Below, one piece after another: positions 12,897 to 19,174 of a stretch of DNA of 19,174 nucleotides. Below the pieces are notes generated by a model. That model was given only the letters and a program-made list of their open reading frames with translations, was not told where the DNA came from and ran no database searches. Made by a program: the position numbers and the translations under genes. Position 1 is the stretch's first letter. The number at the start of each line of letters is the position of its first letter. The stretch is from an uncultured Oscillospiraceae bacterium (lineage in GTDB: Bacteria; Bacillota; Clostridia; Oscillospirales; Oscillospiraceae): the NCBI GenBank assembly GCA_947627085.1, contig CANQUO010000012.1, positions 1-19,174 of the forward strand. The letters are read 5' to 3'.

Positions 12897-13129
12897 TATA
12901 ATAGCCGCAAGAACGGCTGTTATATTTGATTTTGACGCCGTTTTTCTCCCCGGCTTGCGCCGGGAACCGAAAAACATGGCTAATATATCATTCCTGCTTT
13001 GCGGAAATGATATAATATCCGCATACGCGGATATTATATTTGATTCCTCGCCGTTTTTCTCCCCGGCTTGCGCCGGGAACCGAAAAACATGGCTAATATA
13101 TCATTCCCGCTTTGCGGAAATGATATAAT
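12897..13129. repeat. Tandem structured repeat, two units of 113-114 bp
   Basis: Units at 12897-13010 and 13011-13123 are followed by a third copy of the opening TATAAT (13124-13129). Each unit holds three hairpins. The first is a small one after TATAAT (AGCCG/CGGCT or ATATCCGC/GCGGATAT). The second starts GCCGTTTTTCTCCCCGGCT and closes with GAAAAACATGGC. The third is TATATCATTCC with GGAAATGATATA. The two units differ mainly in the first hairpin and a 5-base stretch. Together they fill nearly all of the gap between the DUF1858 and flavin reductase genes. Confidence 0.85.
13121..13129 (+). promoter_or_regulatory. Extended -10 promoter of the flavin reductase-like gene
   Basis: TGATATAAT at the end of the repeat array is a perfect extended -10 (TGnTATAAT), 28 bases before the ATG at 13157. 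No -35 is evident. The same TGnTATAAT occurs at each repeat boundary. Confidence 0.55.
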
Positions 13130-13156
13130 TGTAAAAAACTCACGGGAGGTCAACCA

Positions 13157-13630
13157 ATGGAATTTAATATAAACCCCTTCACCCTTTTTGACCGGGACTG
13201 GTCGCTTCTCACCGCCGGGGACATGGAGCGCTTCAACTCCATGACCATAAGCTGGGGGTCCCTGGGCACGCTGTGGGGCAAGCCAATCGCCACGGTCTAT
13301 GTAAAGCCCGTGCGGTACACCCATGATTTTATGGAGGAGAGCGAATATTTCACCCTGAGCTTCTTCGAGGAAAAATACCGCCCCGCCCTTGTGCTCATGG
13401 GCTCAAAGTCCGGCCGGGACATGGACAAGGCCGCCGCCTCCGGCCTCACCCCAACGCCACTTCAAAGCGCCGTGACCTACGCCCAGGCCCACACCACCCT
13501 GCTGTGCCGGAAGCTCTACTGCCAGGACCTGGATATTTCATCCATCCCTCCCGAGGCCATGGTCCACTACCGCACCGAGTCCCCGCACACCGTGTATATC
13601 GGGGAAGTAGTTGACATAATAAAGAAATAA
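13157..13630 (+). CDS. Flavin reductase-like FMN-binding protein
   Basis: A 157-residue protein of the flavin reductase-like (split-barrel FMN-binding, flavoredoxin-type) family. The signature region is FNSMTISWGSLGTLWGKPIATVYVKPVRYTHDFMEESEYFTLSFF (about residues 27-71), followed by GSKSGRDMDKAAASGLTP (82-99) and a C-terminal beta strand HTVYIGEVVDI. Members bind FMN and pass electrons, or reduce flavin with NAD(P)H; which applies here cannot be told. GGGAGG lies 7-8 bases before the ATG. It stands alone in front of the esterase gene, 50 bases apart, so co-transcription is possible but unproven. Confidence 0.88.
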   Translation: MEFNINPFTLFDRDWSLLTAGDMERFNSMTISWGSLGTLWGKPIATVYVKPVRYTHDFMEESEYFTLSFFEEKYRPALVLMGSKSGRDMDKAAASGLTPTPLQSAVTYAQAHTTLLCRKLYCQDLDISSIPPEAMVHYRTESPHTVYIGEVVDIIKK

Positions 13631-13680
13631 TCTATATTATGTTTGCTTATTGACATACAAATTATAAAGGAGTGATCCGA

Positions 13681-14451
13681 TTGGTCATAAAATGGGAGGT
13701 CACCATGGAGGGGCGCTTGGGGGGCGGTGCGCGAAACGCGTATGTCTACCTCCCCGCGAGGGCGGAGATAGACGCAAACGCCAGGTTCCCGGTGCTCTAC
13801 ATGTTCGACGGCCACAACGTCTTTTTTGACGCGGACGCCACCTACGGCAAGAGCTGGGGGATGAAGGAATATCTTGACGCGACCGGGACGCCCCTCATCG
13901 TGGCCGCCGTGGAGTGCAACCACGGGGCAAACGGCGAGCGGCTTTCGGAGTACTCCCCCTTTGATTTCCGCGCCCCGGAGTTCGGCCCTCTGCCGGGATT
14001 GGGGCGGGAGACCATGGAGTGGTTCGTCCACACCTTCAAGCCATACATCGACAGCCACTACCCCACCCTGCCGGACCGGGAGCACACCTTCCTGGCGGGA
14101 AGCTCCATGGGCGGGCTTATGAGCCTATACGGAGTCACGGCGTACAATGGCGTCTTTTCCGGGGCGGCGGCGCTGTCGCCCTCCGTCATGGTGGCCGCCG
14201 ATAAGCTGGACGAGCTGCTCGGAACCGCGCCGGTAAGGCCCGGCACCCTGGTCTATATGGACTACGGCTCCCGGGAGATGGGGCATCTTCCCGGCATGAA
14301 AATGGCAAGGCGGTTCGGGCATGTGGCGTCCGTTCTCATGGAGCGCGGCGCGTTCGTCACCGCGCGCATCGTCCCCGGCGGCGAGCACTGCGAGGCAAGC
14401 TGGGAACGTCAGATTCCGTTCTTCATGAATACACTGCTCTACGGGGTATAA
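13681..14451 (+). CDS. Alpha/beta hydrolase, putative esterase (COG2819-like)
   Basis: About 256 residues. The TTG at 13681 is preferred because AAAGGAG precedes it by 8 bases and it keeps the KWEV start common in this family. A GTG at 13672 and an ATG at 13705 (with GGGAGG) are alternatives. The fold is the Fes/EstD-type alpha/beta hydrolase: YVYLP and FPVLYMFDGHNVFFD near the N-terminus, nucleophile elbow GSSMGG (about 140-145, Ser 142), and the presumed catalytic His in PGGEHCEASWE (about 236). No signal peptide, so it is cytoplasmic. Substrate unknown. The ATP-grasp gene follows after 29 bases and is surely in the same operon. Confidence 0.87.
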   Translation: MVIKWEVTMEGRLGGGARNAYVYLPARAEIDANARFPVLYMFDGHNVFFDADATYGKSWGMKEYLDATGTPLIVAAVECNHGANGERLSEYSPFDFRAPEFGPLPGLGRETMEWFVHTFKPYIDSHYPTLPDREHTFLAGSSMGGLMSLYGVTAYNGVFSGAAALSPSVMVAADKLDELLGTAPVRPGTLVYMDYGSREMGHLPGMKMARRFGHVASVLMERGAFVTARIVPGGEHCEASWERQIPFFMNTLLYGV

Positions 14452-14480
14452 TACATATATCGAAGGAGGCGGCTGCCGCC

Positions 14481-15674
14481 ATGAAAAATGTCATCTTTAT
14501 CTCTCCAAACTTCCCCTCCAACTACTGGCTCTTCTGCCGGGAGCTGCGCGCCAACGGCATGAACGTGCTGGGCATCGGCGACGAGCGCTACGAGCGCCTG
14601 AGCCAAGGGCTCCGGGAGAACCTGACCGAGTATTACAAGGTGGACAATCTGGAAAACTACGACTCCGTGTACCGGGCCGTGGCCTTCCTCATCTTCAAGC
14701 ACGGCCCCATCGACTGGCTGGAGTCCAACAACGAGTACTGGCTGGAGCGGGACGCCAAGCTCCGCACCGCCTTCCACATCACCACCGGCTTCCAGGTGGA
14801 GGACATGCCCCGCATCAAGCTGAAGTCCCGGATGAAGGAGTTCTACCGCAAGGCGGGCATCCCCGCCGCCCGCTACCACCTGGTGGACGATCTGGCGGGC
14901 TGCCTCGGGTTCTCCCGGGAGGTGGGCTATCCCATCGTGGCCAAGCCCGACAACGGCGTGGGGGCCTCCGACACCCATGAGCTTAAGTCCAGGGAGGAGC
15001 TTGTCAAATTCCTGGATAAGCGCGATCCAAAGGTGAGCTATATCATGGAGGAGTACGTCCACGCGGAGGTCAACTCCTACGATGCCATATACGACTCCCA
15101 CGGCGAGCCGATGTTTGAGACGGGGAACGTGACGCCCATGTCCATCATGGACATCGTCAATGACGCGGACAACTCCATCTACTACATCCTCCGGGACCTT
15201 CCGGAGGACACCCGGGCCGCCGGACGGGCCACCGCCAGGGCCTTCGGCGTCAAAAGCCGCTTCATCCACTTTGAGTTTTTCCGCCTCACTCAGGACCAGG
15301 AGGGCCTTGGGAAGAAGGGGGACCTGGTGGGCCTGGAGGTCAACATGCGCCCCAGCGGCGGCTACACCCCGGACATGATCGACTACGCCCACGGCACCAA
15401 CGTCTACAAGGTCTGGGCGGACATGGTGGCCTTTGACAAGACGAGCATCCCGGAGAAGGACCGGTATTTCTGCGCGTATCTGGGCCGCCGGGACGGGAAA
15501 AAGTTCGTCATGAGCCACGAGGACATCATGCGCCGGTACGGCACCCGCATGAAGCTCATGGGCACCATCCCCCAGGTCCTGGCCGGGGCCATGGGCAACC
15601 AGATGTATATCGCCGTGTTCCCCACCCGGGAGGAGATGGACCAGTTCTATCAGGACACGCTGGCGTGTCAATAA
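14481..15674 (+). CDS. ATP-grasp domain protein (carboxylate-amine ligase-like)
   Basis: A 397-residue protein. The N-terminal domain (MKNVIFISPNFPSNYWLFCREL) is a PreATP-grasp Rossmann-like fold. The ATP-grasp core begins near residue 112. Signature elements are GYPIVAKPDNGVGASDT (149-165, Lys155 for ATP phosphate), IMEEYV (188-193), FIHFEFFRL (261-269) and LVGLEVNMRPSGGYTPDMIDYA (282-303). In the last, Glu286 and Asn288 are the expected magnesium ligands. This resembles the biotin carboxylase/carbamoyl phosphate synthase ATP-binding family, whose members join a carboxylate to an amine or thiol through an acyl phosphate. The substrate cannot be named. AGGAGG lies 10-12 bases before the ATG. 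It is coupled to the esterase gene, suggesting the two act on a shared small molecule. Confidence 0.9.
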   Translation: MKNVIFISPNFPSNYWLFCRELRANGMNVLGIGDERYERLSQGLRENLTEYYKVDNLENYDSVYRAVAFLIFKHGPIDWLESNNEYWLERDAKLRTAFHITTGFQVEDMPRIKLKSRMKEFYRKAGIPAARYHLVDDLAGCLGFSREVGYPIVAKPDNGVGASDTHELKSREELVKFLDKRDPKVSYIMEEYVHAEVNSYDAIYDSHGEPMFETGNVTPMSIMDIVNDADNSIYYILRDLPEDTRAAGRATARAFGVKSRFIHFEFFRLTQDQEGLGKKGDLVGLEVNMRPSGGYTPDMIDYAHGTNVYKVWADMVAFDKTSIPEKDRYFCAYLGRRDGKKFVMSHEDIMRRYGTRMKLMGTIPQVLAGAMGNQMYIAVFPTREEMDQFYQDTLACQ

Positions 15675-15676
15675 CA

Positions 15677-15714
15677 GCCGTTTTTCTCCCCGGCTGTGTT
15701 GGGAGAAAAACGGC
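15677..15714. terminator. Perfect 14-bp inverted repeat after the ATP-grasp gene
   Basis: GCCGTTTTTCTCCC (15677-15690) pairs perfectly with GGGAGAAAAACGGC (15701-15714). Its left 19 bases are identical to the central hairpin arm of the 12897-13129 repeat. There is no T tract immediately after it, so it may be only a partial terminator or a repeat copy. Confidence 0.55.
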
Positions 15715-15746
15715 CAGTACTTTGATTTTTCTCGCGGAGGTGCGTT

Positions 15747-16394
15747 ATGAAATACGGCGAGTCGACATTTGACATTCTCTATCTGCTGTTCGCTGTCATC
15801 TGTGGCATTATGATCCTTCGGCGTGCGAAGGGACGGACGGGAAGGCTCATGGGCGCGGCGGCGCTGACGCTGGGGCTTGGTGACGCCTTTCACCTTGTGC
15901 CCAGAGTCCTCAACTACTTTGTGGACGCGGATTTTACAGCGGCCCTGGGCGTCGGAAAGCTCGTGACCTCGGTCACCATGACCGTTTTCTATGTGCTCAT
16001 GTACTACATATGGCTGGGCGCGTTCGATAATCCGGAGAAAAAGGCCCTCTCCGCCACGGTCTGGGCGCTGGCGGCGGTACGCGTAGCGCTCTGCCTTTTC
16101 CCGCAGAACAGGTGGCTTGAAAATGACAGCGGAGTTACGTGGGGAATCATACGCAACGTGCCCTTTGTACTGCTTGGGATCGTCATCGTGGCGCTCTACT
16201 TCATGACCCGGAGCAAAAACCGGCGGTTCAGGTTCGTGTGGCTTCTTGTCACCCTCTCCTTCCTTTTCTATATCCCCGTGGCCGTTGCGGCGGGCATCGT
16301 CCCTGTCCTTGGTATGCTGATGCTCCCCAAGACCGTTTGCTATATACTGATTTTGGCCCTGTTTTACGGCGAGGCGATCCATGAGGGAATTTGA
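15747..16394 (+). CDS. Polytopic membrane protein of unknown function
   Basis: A 215-residue protein with about six or seven hydrophobic segments (near residues 9-25, 35-52, 66-90, 99-117, 134-153, 163-183 and 187-206), short loops and few charged residues. No catalytic motif is visible; conserved-looking points are GLGDAFHLVPRV (about 43-54) and two Pro-containing helices. I do not recognise the family with confidence. GGAGGTG lies 5 bases before the ATG. Its last 14 bases overlap the start of the next gene, so the two are translationally coupled and probably act together. Confidence 0.75.
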   Translation: MKYGESTFDILYLLFAVICGIMILRRAKGRTGRLMGAAALTLGLGDAFHLVPRVLNYFVDADFTAALGVGKLVTSVTMTVFYVLMYYIWLGAFDNPEKKALSATVWALAAVRVALCLFPQNRWLENDSGVTWGIIRNVPFVLLGIVIVALYFMTRSKNRRFRFVWLLVTLSFLFYIPVAVAAGIVPVLGMLMLPKTVCYILILALFYGEAIHEGI

Positions 16395-17493
16395 GTACTA
16401 CCTTTTTGCGGGCTTTGACGCGGAGAGGGAGGCGGAAAATCCCGGAAACCCGCGAAATTTTCTGGGGGCGGAGACGGACGCCGTACTCTCGCTCATCGCC
16501 GGACAGCCGGCGTATGCCTGCGGCCACGCGGCCTGCGCCGGGAAGTTCGGGCCGGAGCTCATTGGCAGGATGGTCGAAGGTGGCGTTTTGCGGCGGGAGG
16601 GCGCAACTCTTACTTTTGACTGCCCGGTGTTCCTCAGAGAGGACGCCGCCGCACTGCGCCGGGAGACCGCGTCTAAGGCCGCGCGCCTTGCGGATATGCT
16701 GGACATACCGCGTATCCGCCGGTGCTGTGAAAAGGTAAAAAACGGGTTCCCGGTGGAGATCAATCTGTATCACCTGCTCTGTTGCGATGTATTTGACGGG
16801 CTCTTTTTCGATTATCTGCGCGATAAGGGGGCGCTGGCCACCTCGCGGCGGCATCCGAGCGGGCTTGACTATCTGAACGTGATATACGAAAAATGCGGTG
16901 AGCTGGAGGGGCTCTCCCAGGTGTTGCTGTGCTCCTGCAACAGCCTTAGGAACGAAGAATGCTCCCTGCAGTCCTTCGGGGACGCCAACGGGAGCCGTCT
17001 TGATTTTTACCGCTTTTTCAGAATGATGGAGAAAAGGAGCGTGCCCGGGGAGCTTGCGGACGTGGAAACAGCGCTCCGGGAGGGCGGGTTTATGAATAAG
17101 GACGCGCTTTTGCGGGAGATGCTTTCCCTTATACGGACAGGCCGGTGCGACGAGGGCGCGGCACGGCTTTTTGAGCGCTTCGGCTATGCGCGAGGCGGAG
17201 AGCTCCGCGTCCCGGTCTACATGCCCGGGGACCTTAAGGCCGCGGAGGAGCTTGAGGCGATCATGGAGGAGACCCTTGGCGATGATATGGCGAAGGCACT
17301 TAAGGAGCTTGCGGGGACCCTTGACATCACGGCGGCGAGGCATGGGGTGGACAGGTCGGAGATCGCAAACGAGCTGTACCACATCCTTTTCGGCTCCATA
17401 AATGAGGAGCTGATCTTAAGGGGAATCGCGGCCGGACCACGGAACATCCCGGGGGAGGGGCGGTACTTTAAATGTGTGGAGGTGTATGGATAA
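16381..17493 (+). CDS. Unknown cytoplasmic protein coupled to a membrane protein
   Basis: A 370-residue soluble protein without signal peptide or membrane segment. The N-terminal 85 residues, with DAVLSLIAGQP...IGRMVEGGVLRREGATLTFDCPVF, could form a winged-helix-like unit: helices, then a beta pair after GGVLRREG. Cysteines are frequent (CGHAACAG, RRCCEKV, LLCCDVF, LLCSCNSL, RNEECS) but form no clear zinc motif. The C-terminal part is helical and acidic/basic mixed. I cannot assign a function. The ATG overlaps the membrane protein gene by 14 bases, with GGCGAGG as the ribosome binding site, so a membrane sensor plus cytoplasmic partner is a reasonable guess, no more. Confidence 0.75.
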   Translation: MREFEYYLFAGFDAEREAENPGNPRNFLGAETDAVLSLIAGQPAYACGHAACAGKFGPELIGRMVEGGVLRREGATLTFDCPVFLREDAAALRRETASKAARLADMLDIPRIRRCCEKVKNGFPVEINLYHLLCCDVFDGLFFDYLRDKGALATSRRHPSGLDYLNVIYEKCGELEGLSQVLLCSCNSLRNEECSLQSFGDANGSRLDFYRFFRMMEKRSVPGELADVETALREGGFMNKDALLREMLSLIRTGRCDEGAARLFERFGYARGGELRVPVYMPGDLKAAEELEAIMEETLGDDMAKALKELAGTLDITAARHGVDRSEIANELYHILFGSINEELILRGIAAGPRNIPGEGRYFKCVEVYG

Positions 17494-17507
17494 AGGCTGT
17501 CAAAAGA

Positions 17508-17529
17508 GTTTTGCAACGTCTCGACAAAC
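17508..17529 (+). repeat. 22-bp direct repeat, copy 1
   Basis: A 22-base sequence beginning GTTTTGCAACGTCTCG is identical to 18167-18188 and in the same orientation. The copies flank the lipoprotein gene at 660 bases' distance, and each is followed by GGAA after one base or at once. Confidence 0.8.
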
Positions 17530-17539
17530 TGGAATCATA

Positions 17540-17998
17540 TCACTGTGGGAGCTCGCTTTCATTCACATGTATTGCTTTAAGTTCCGTATTCAGATCATCC
17601 CAATACGCTCCAATATCCGCGCTTGTGAAATACTCAAAGTTGCCTGCTTTCGATTTCAAATTGCCGCTCTTGACCCCATCGCAGACGTAAATCAATTCGT
17701 AGTTTGTCCCATCTGAAAGGTTAAATCTAAAGCTGGTCACATCTGCCCCTACGGTTTCCCCAACCTTTTTGTCTTTTAACGATAAACCCTCGAACATTTT
17801 ATATAGGGCGCTTATATCGCTTTCCGCAGTGACTACTTTCTTTTCCGCCGATACAGGCGCTCCCGCATAGTGATACATTTCAATATTTTCAACATCTCTG
17901 ACCTCAAATGGGAAATCGATATTAACCGTCTTTCCATTGCAACCGGCTAACCCCAGAAATAAAACCATCAAGGAAATCAAAGCGATTGCTTTTTTCAT
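17540..17998 (-). CDS. Small putative lipoprotein
   Basis: A 152-residue protein with a lipoprotein signal peptide (MKKAIALISLMVLFLGLAGC). The lipobox is LAGC, with Cys20 as the lipidated residue, so it should be anchored on the outside of the cytoplasmic membrane. The mature part (IDFPFEVRDVENIEMYHYAG ... DGTNYELIYVCDGVK) is polar and probably beta-rich; the family is not recognised. AAAGGAG lies 8 bases before the ATG. The gene is clearly more AT-rich than its neighbours and is flanked by a 22-base direct repeat, hinting at separate acquisition. No terminator hairpin is visible directly after it. Confidence 0.8.
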   Translation of the reverse strand: MKKAIALISLMVLFLGLAGCNGKTVNIDFPFEVRDVENIEMYHYAGAPVSAEKKVVTAESDISALYKMFEGLSLKDKKVGETVGADVTSFRFNLSDGTNYELIYVCDGVKSGNLKSKAGNFEYFTSADIGAYWDDLNTELKAIHVNESELPQ

Positions 17999-18166
17999 TT
18001 CAACATACTCCTTTTCAAATTTTGATTTTCATTTCAGACCTGCCCGACAAGTAAAGACGCAAAGCGCATTTTTCTGTTCGGCAAGTACACGGGGGATATT
18101 TTTGCAGAGTGCGCGATACAAGGCCCGGAGGCTATGTATAGAAGCGCGCCCTTTATTTCCTAAAGG

Positions 18167-18188
18167 GTTTTGCAACGTCTCGACAAAC
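18167..18188 (+). repeat. 22-bp direct repeat, copy 2
   Basis: Identical to 17508-17529. It lies between the GNAT gene and the lipoprotein gene. The region between the lipoprotein start and this copy (17999-18166) contains no gene I can support. Confidence 0.8.
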
Positions 18189-18218
18189 GGAAACTTGTTG
18201 ACCCCTTATATTATTATA

Positions 18219-18671
18219 TTATATTTCTTTGACATACAACCGGTCTGTTCCGCCGCCATAATTGACAATATCCCTGAGATAACGATATCCATACCTTTCG
18301 TATAAACCTATATGTATTGATGGGATATATGTTTTGTCAAATCCACTTGCCTTCGCATACTCGTTTGCAAAGGCAATTAGTTTTTCGCTAATTCTATGTC
18401 CACGATAATCTTCCGATACAAAAACACCTGATACCCAAGGATATATTTCAGGTAACGGATAATAGTCTTTCTTCCTGATGTAGGTTGTTCCTACAATCTG
18501 TTCATTTACGATTGCCACAAATGGGGTTTCCCAATCCGTAAATGTCCACGCCCGAAGTTCGCCCAACATATGGTCTTTTACTTCTTCCCATGAGAAATTT
18601 TCAACAAAGCATATTAGCATATCTGCTAAGGCTGTACCTTTGTCTACTTTTTTTATTTTCAATATATCCAT
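18219..18671 (-). CDS. GNAT family N-acetyltransferase
   Basis: A 150-residue protein of the GNAT fold. Strand beta-4/motif A reads WVSGVFVSEDYRGHRISEKLIAFANEYAKASGF (about 79-111), with YRGHRIS standing in for the usual R/Q-x-x-G-x-G/A acetyl-CoA pyrophosphate loop. Motif B follows at YIPSIHIGLYERYGYRYLRD, including the typical LYERYGY. The acceptor substrate cannot be deduced. GGGAGG lies 12 bases before the ATG, somewhat far. Base composition is AT-rich with AT-ending codons, unlike the GC-rich genes on either side, which suggests recent transfer. An extended -10 lies upstream. Confidence 0.9.
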   Translation of the reverse strand: MDILKIKKVDKGTALADMLICFVENFSWEEVKDHMLGELRAWTFTDWETPFVAIVNEQIVGTTYIRKKDYYPLPEIYPWVSGVFVSEDYRGHRISEKLIAFANEYAKASGFDKTYIPSIHIGLYERYGYRYLRDIVNYGGGTDRLYVKEI

Positions 18672-18730
18672 ATAAATAAATTGCCTCCCGACTCCCGATT
18701 AGTCGAACAGTCGCTCACTCAACAATTAAC

Positions 18731-18739
18731 ATTATACCA
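18731..18739 (-). promoter_or_regulatory. Extended -10 promoter of the GNAT gene
   Basis: On the minus strand TGGTATAAT, a perfect extended -10, lies about 60 bases upstream of the GNAT start. No good -35 is apparent. Confidence 0.55.
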
Positions 18740-18810
18740 CCCAAATGTGGAGAAATCTACTGTCCGTTAAGGTTGTTAATCGAATTTTTACATAATTTCT
18801 GCCCATGAGG

Positions 18811-18851
18811 AATAGAAAACGCCCCGGCGATTTTGGTGTCAGCCGAAGCGT
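18811..18851 (-). terminator. Probable terminator of the MATE gene
   Basis: On the minus strand ACGCTTCGGC pairs with GCCGGGGCGT (10 pairs, two G-U) around a 13-base loop and is followed by TTTTCTATT. It lies about 100 bases after the MATE stop; nothing else I can support is found in 18740-18949. Confidence 0.6.
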
Positions 18852-18949
18852 CCCTGTTTCCAAGGGGTGAGTTATATTCATATCAGGACTTTTCAAAATG
18901 GAGCGTCGAGCGTAAGCGGGACTGAGGGTTTCGCGGGCGAGGCGCTTTG

Positions 18950-19174
18950 TTATTCTTTTCCCATTTTCCTCCACATGGGGATGAACAGGATCAGGCCGAC
19001 GAGCATAGCGCCGCAGTCGGCGATGGGGGTGGCCCAGGCGATGGCGTCAACGCCGCGCCAGGCGTTCAGGAGGAACATAAACGGCACGTCCAGCCCGCCC
19101 TTTCGGAGCATGGAGAGGATGAGGGGCTTTACCTTCTGGCCCACGGACTGGAAAATGGAGATGATGACGGTCGT
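18950..19174 (-). CDS. MATE family efflux transporter, C-terminal end (partial)
   Basis: The last 74 residues of a protein whose gene continues beyond the right edge. The sequence SIFQSVGQKVKPLILSMLRKGG is the typical loop and helix of MATE (multi antimicrobial extrusion) proteins, followed by a membrane segment (VPFMFLLNAW), ATPIADCGAMLVGLILFI and a short basic tail ending WRKMGKE. MATE proteins export cationic compounds or drugs in exchange for sodium or protons. Only the final two or three of twelve helices are visible, so the subfamily and substrate cannot be stated. Confidence 0.85.
   Translation of the reverse strand, partial: TTVIISIFQSVGQKVKPLILSMLRKGGLDVPFMFLLNAWRGVDAIAWATPIADCGAMLVGLILFIPMWRKMGKE

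Noticed and set aside
12897..13129. CRISPR array
   Set aside because: Only two units of 113-114 bases with internal hairpins and no spacer pattern.
13641..13670. TTGACA near 13650 as a -35 for the esterase gene
   Set aside because: The nearest TATAAA-like sequence is only about 7 bases away, far too close for a promoter.
14439..16382. Minus-strand open frame of 647 codons
   Set aside because: Despite its length it is antisense to the ATP-grasp and membrane protein genes, which have full family motifs and ribosome binding sites.
16249..17382. Minus-strand open frame of 377 codons
   Set aside because: Shadow of the coupled membrane/unknown gene pair. The plus-strand frame has the ribosome binding site and the overlap with its neighbour.
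18732..18974. Minus-strand 80-codon open frame
   Set aside because: It overlaps the end of the MATE gene and a terminator, has no ribosome binding site and no family features.

Overview
The window looks like chromosome of a GC-rich, endospore-forming member of the Clostridia, most plausibly an Oscillospiraceae-like gut lineage. The grounds are a pro-sigma-E gene directly behind its processing protease gene spoIIGA, a full-length spoIVA, a SleB-type cell wall hydrolase, strong AGGAGG ribosome binding sites, frequent TTG/GTG starts, and intergenic GC-rich hairpin repeats. The lineage call is inference; no rRNA gene is present.

Layout. 1-265 is the right end of an IS3-family (IS150-like) insertion sequence. 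358-1764 (minus) is an nfeD-SPFH membrane operon. 1939-4480 (plus) holds spoIIGA, sigE and a SleB-like hydrolase. 4481-4964 is repeat-rich with no gene. 4965-6443 (minus) is spoIVA behind a good sigma-E promoter. 6593-8715 (minus) is a NatAB-like ABC exporter preceded by a structured leader RNA that ends in an intrinsic terminator. 8955-9356 is a compact, previously unlabelled type I toxin-antitoxin locus with two consensus promoters. 9358-10748 (minus) is a pantothenate uptake and phosphorylation operon (ECF S component, then coaX). 10880-12315 (minus) is the trmK/nif3 pair; 12336-12576 is a MITE-like element; 12587-12790 is a small DUF1858 redox protein. 12897-13129 is a tandem structured repeat. 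13157-15674 (plus) encodes a flavin-reductase-like protein, an esterase and an ATP-grasp protein. 15747-17493 is a translationally coupled membrane protein and unknown protein. 17494-18720 is an AT-rich island with a lipoprotein and a GNAT acetyltransferase (minus). 18950-19174 is the C-terminal end of a MATE efflux protein.

How the parts work together. SpoIIGA is the membrane protease that cuts the N-terminal pro-sequence from pro-sigma-E. Active sigma-E should then transcribe spoIVA, whose upstream region carries a near-consensus sigma-E promoter, so the regulator and one of its classical targets sit about 3 kb apart. The S component and CoaX form a small coenzyme A supply operon. NfeD and the SPFH protein are a recurrent membrane-microdomain pair.

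The two most interesting non-coding features sit back to back in the 8.7-9.36 kb interval. One is the natAB leader: a 10-bp closing stem that starts at the predicted transcription start, a predicted H-type pseudoknot inside it, and a terminator before natA, which together look like a riboswitch or attenuator. The other is the toxin-antitoxin locus: a 34-residue membrane peptide whose Shine-Dalgarno sequence is buried in a perfect hairpin, plus a convergent antisense RNA.
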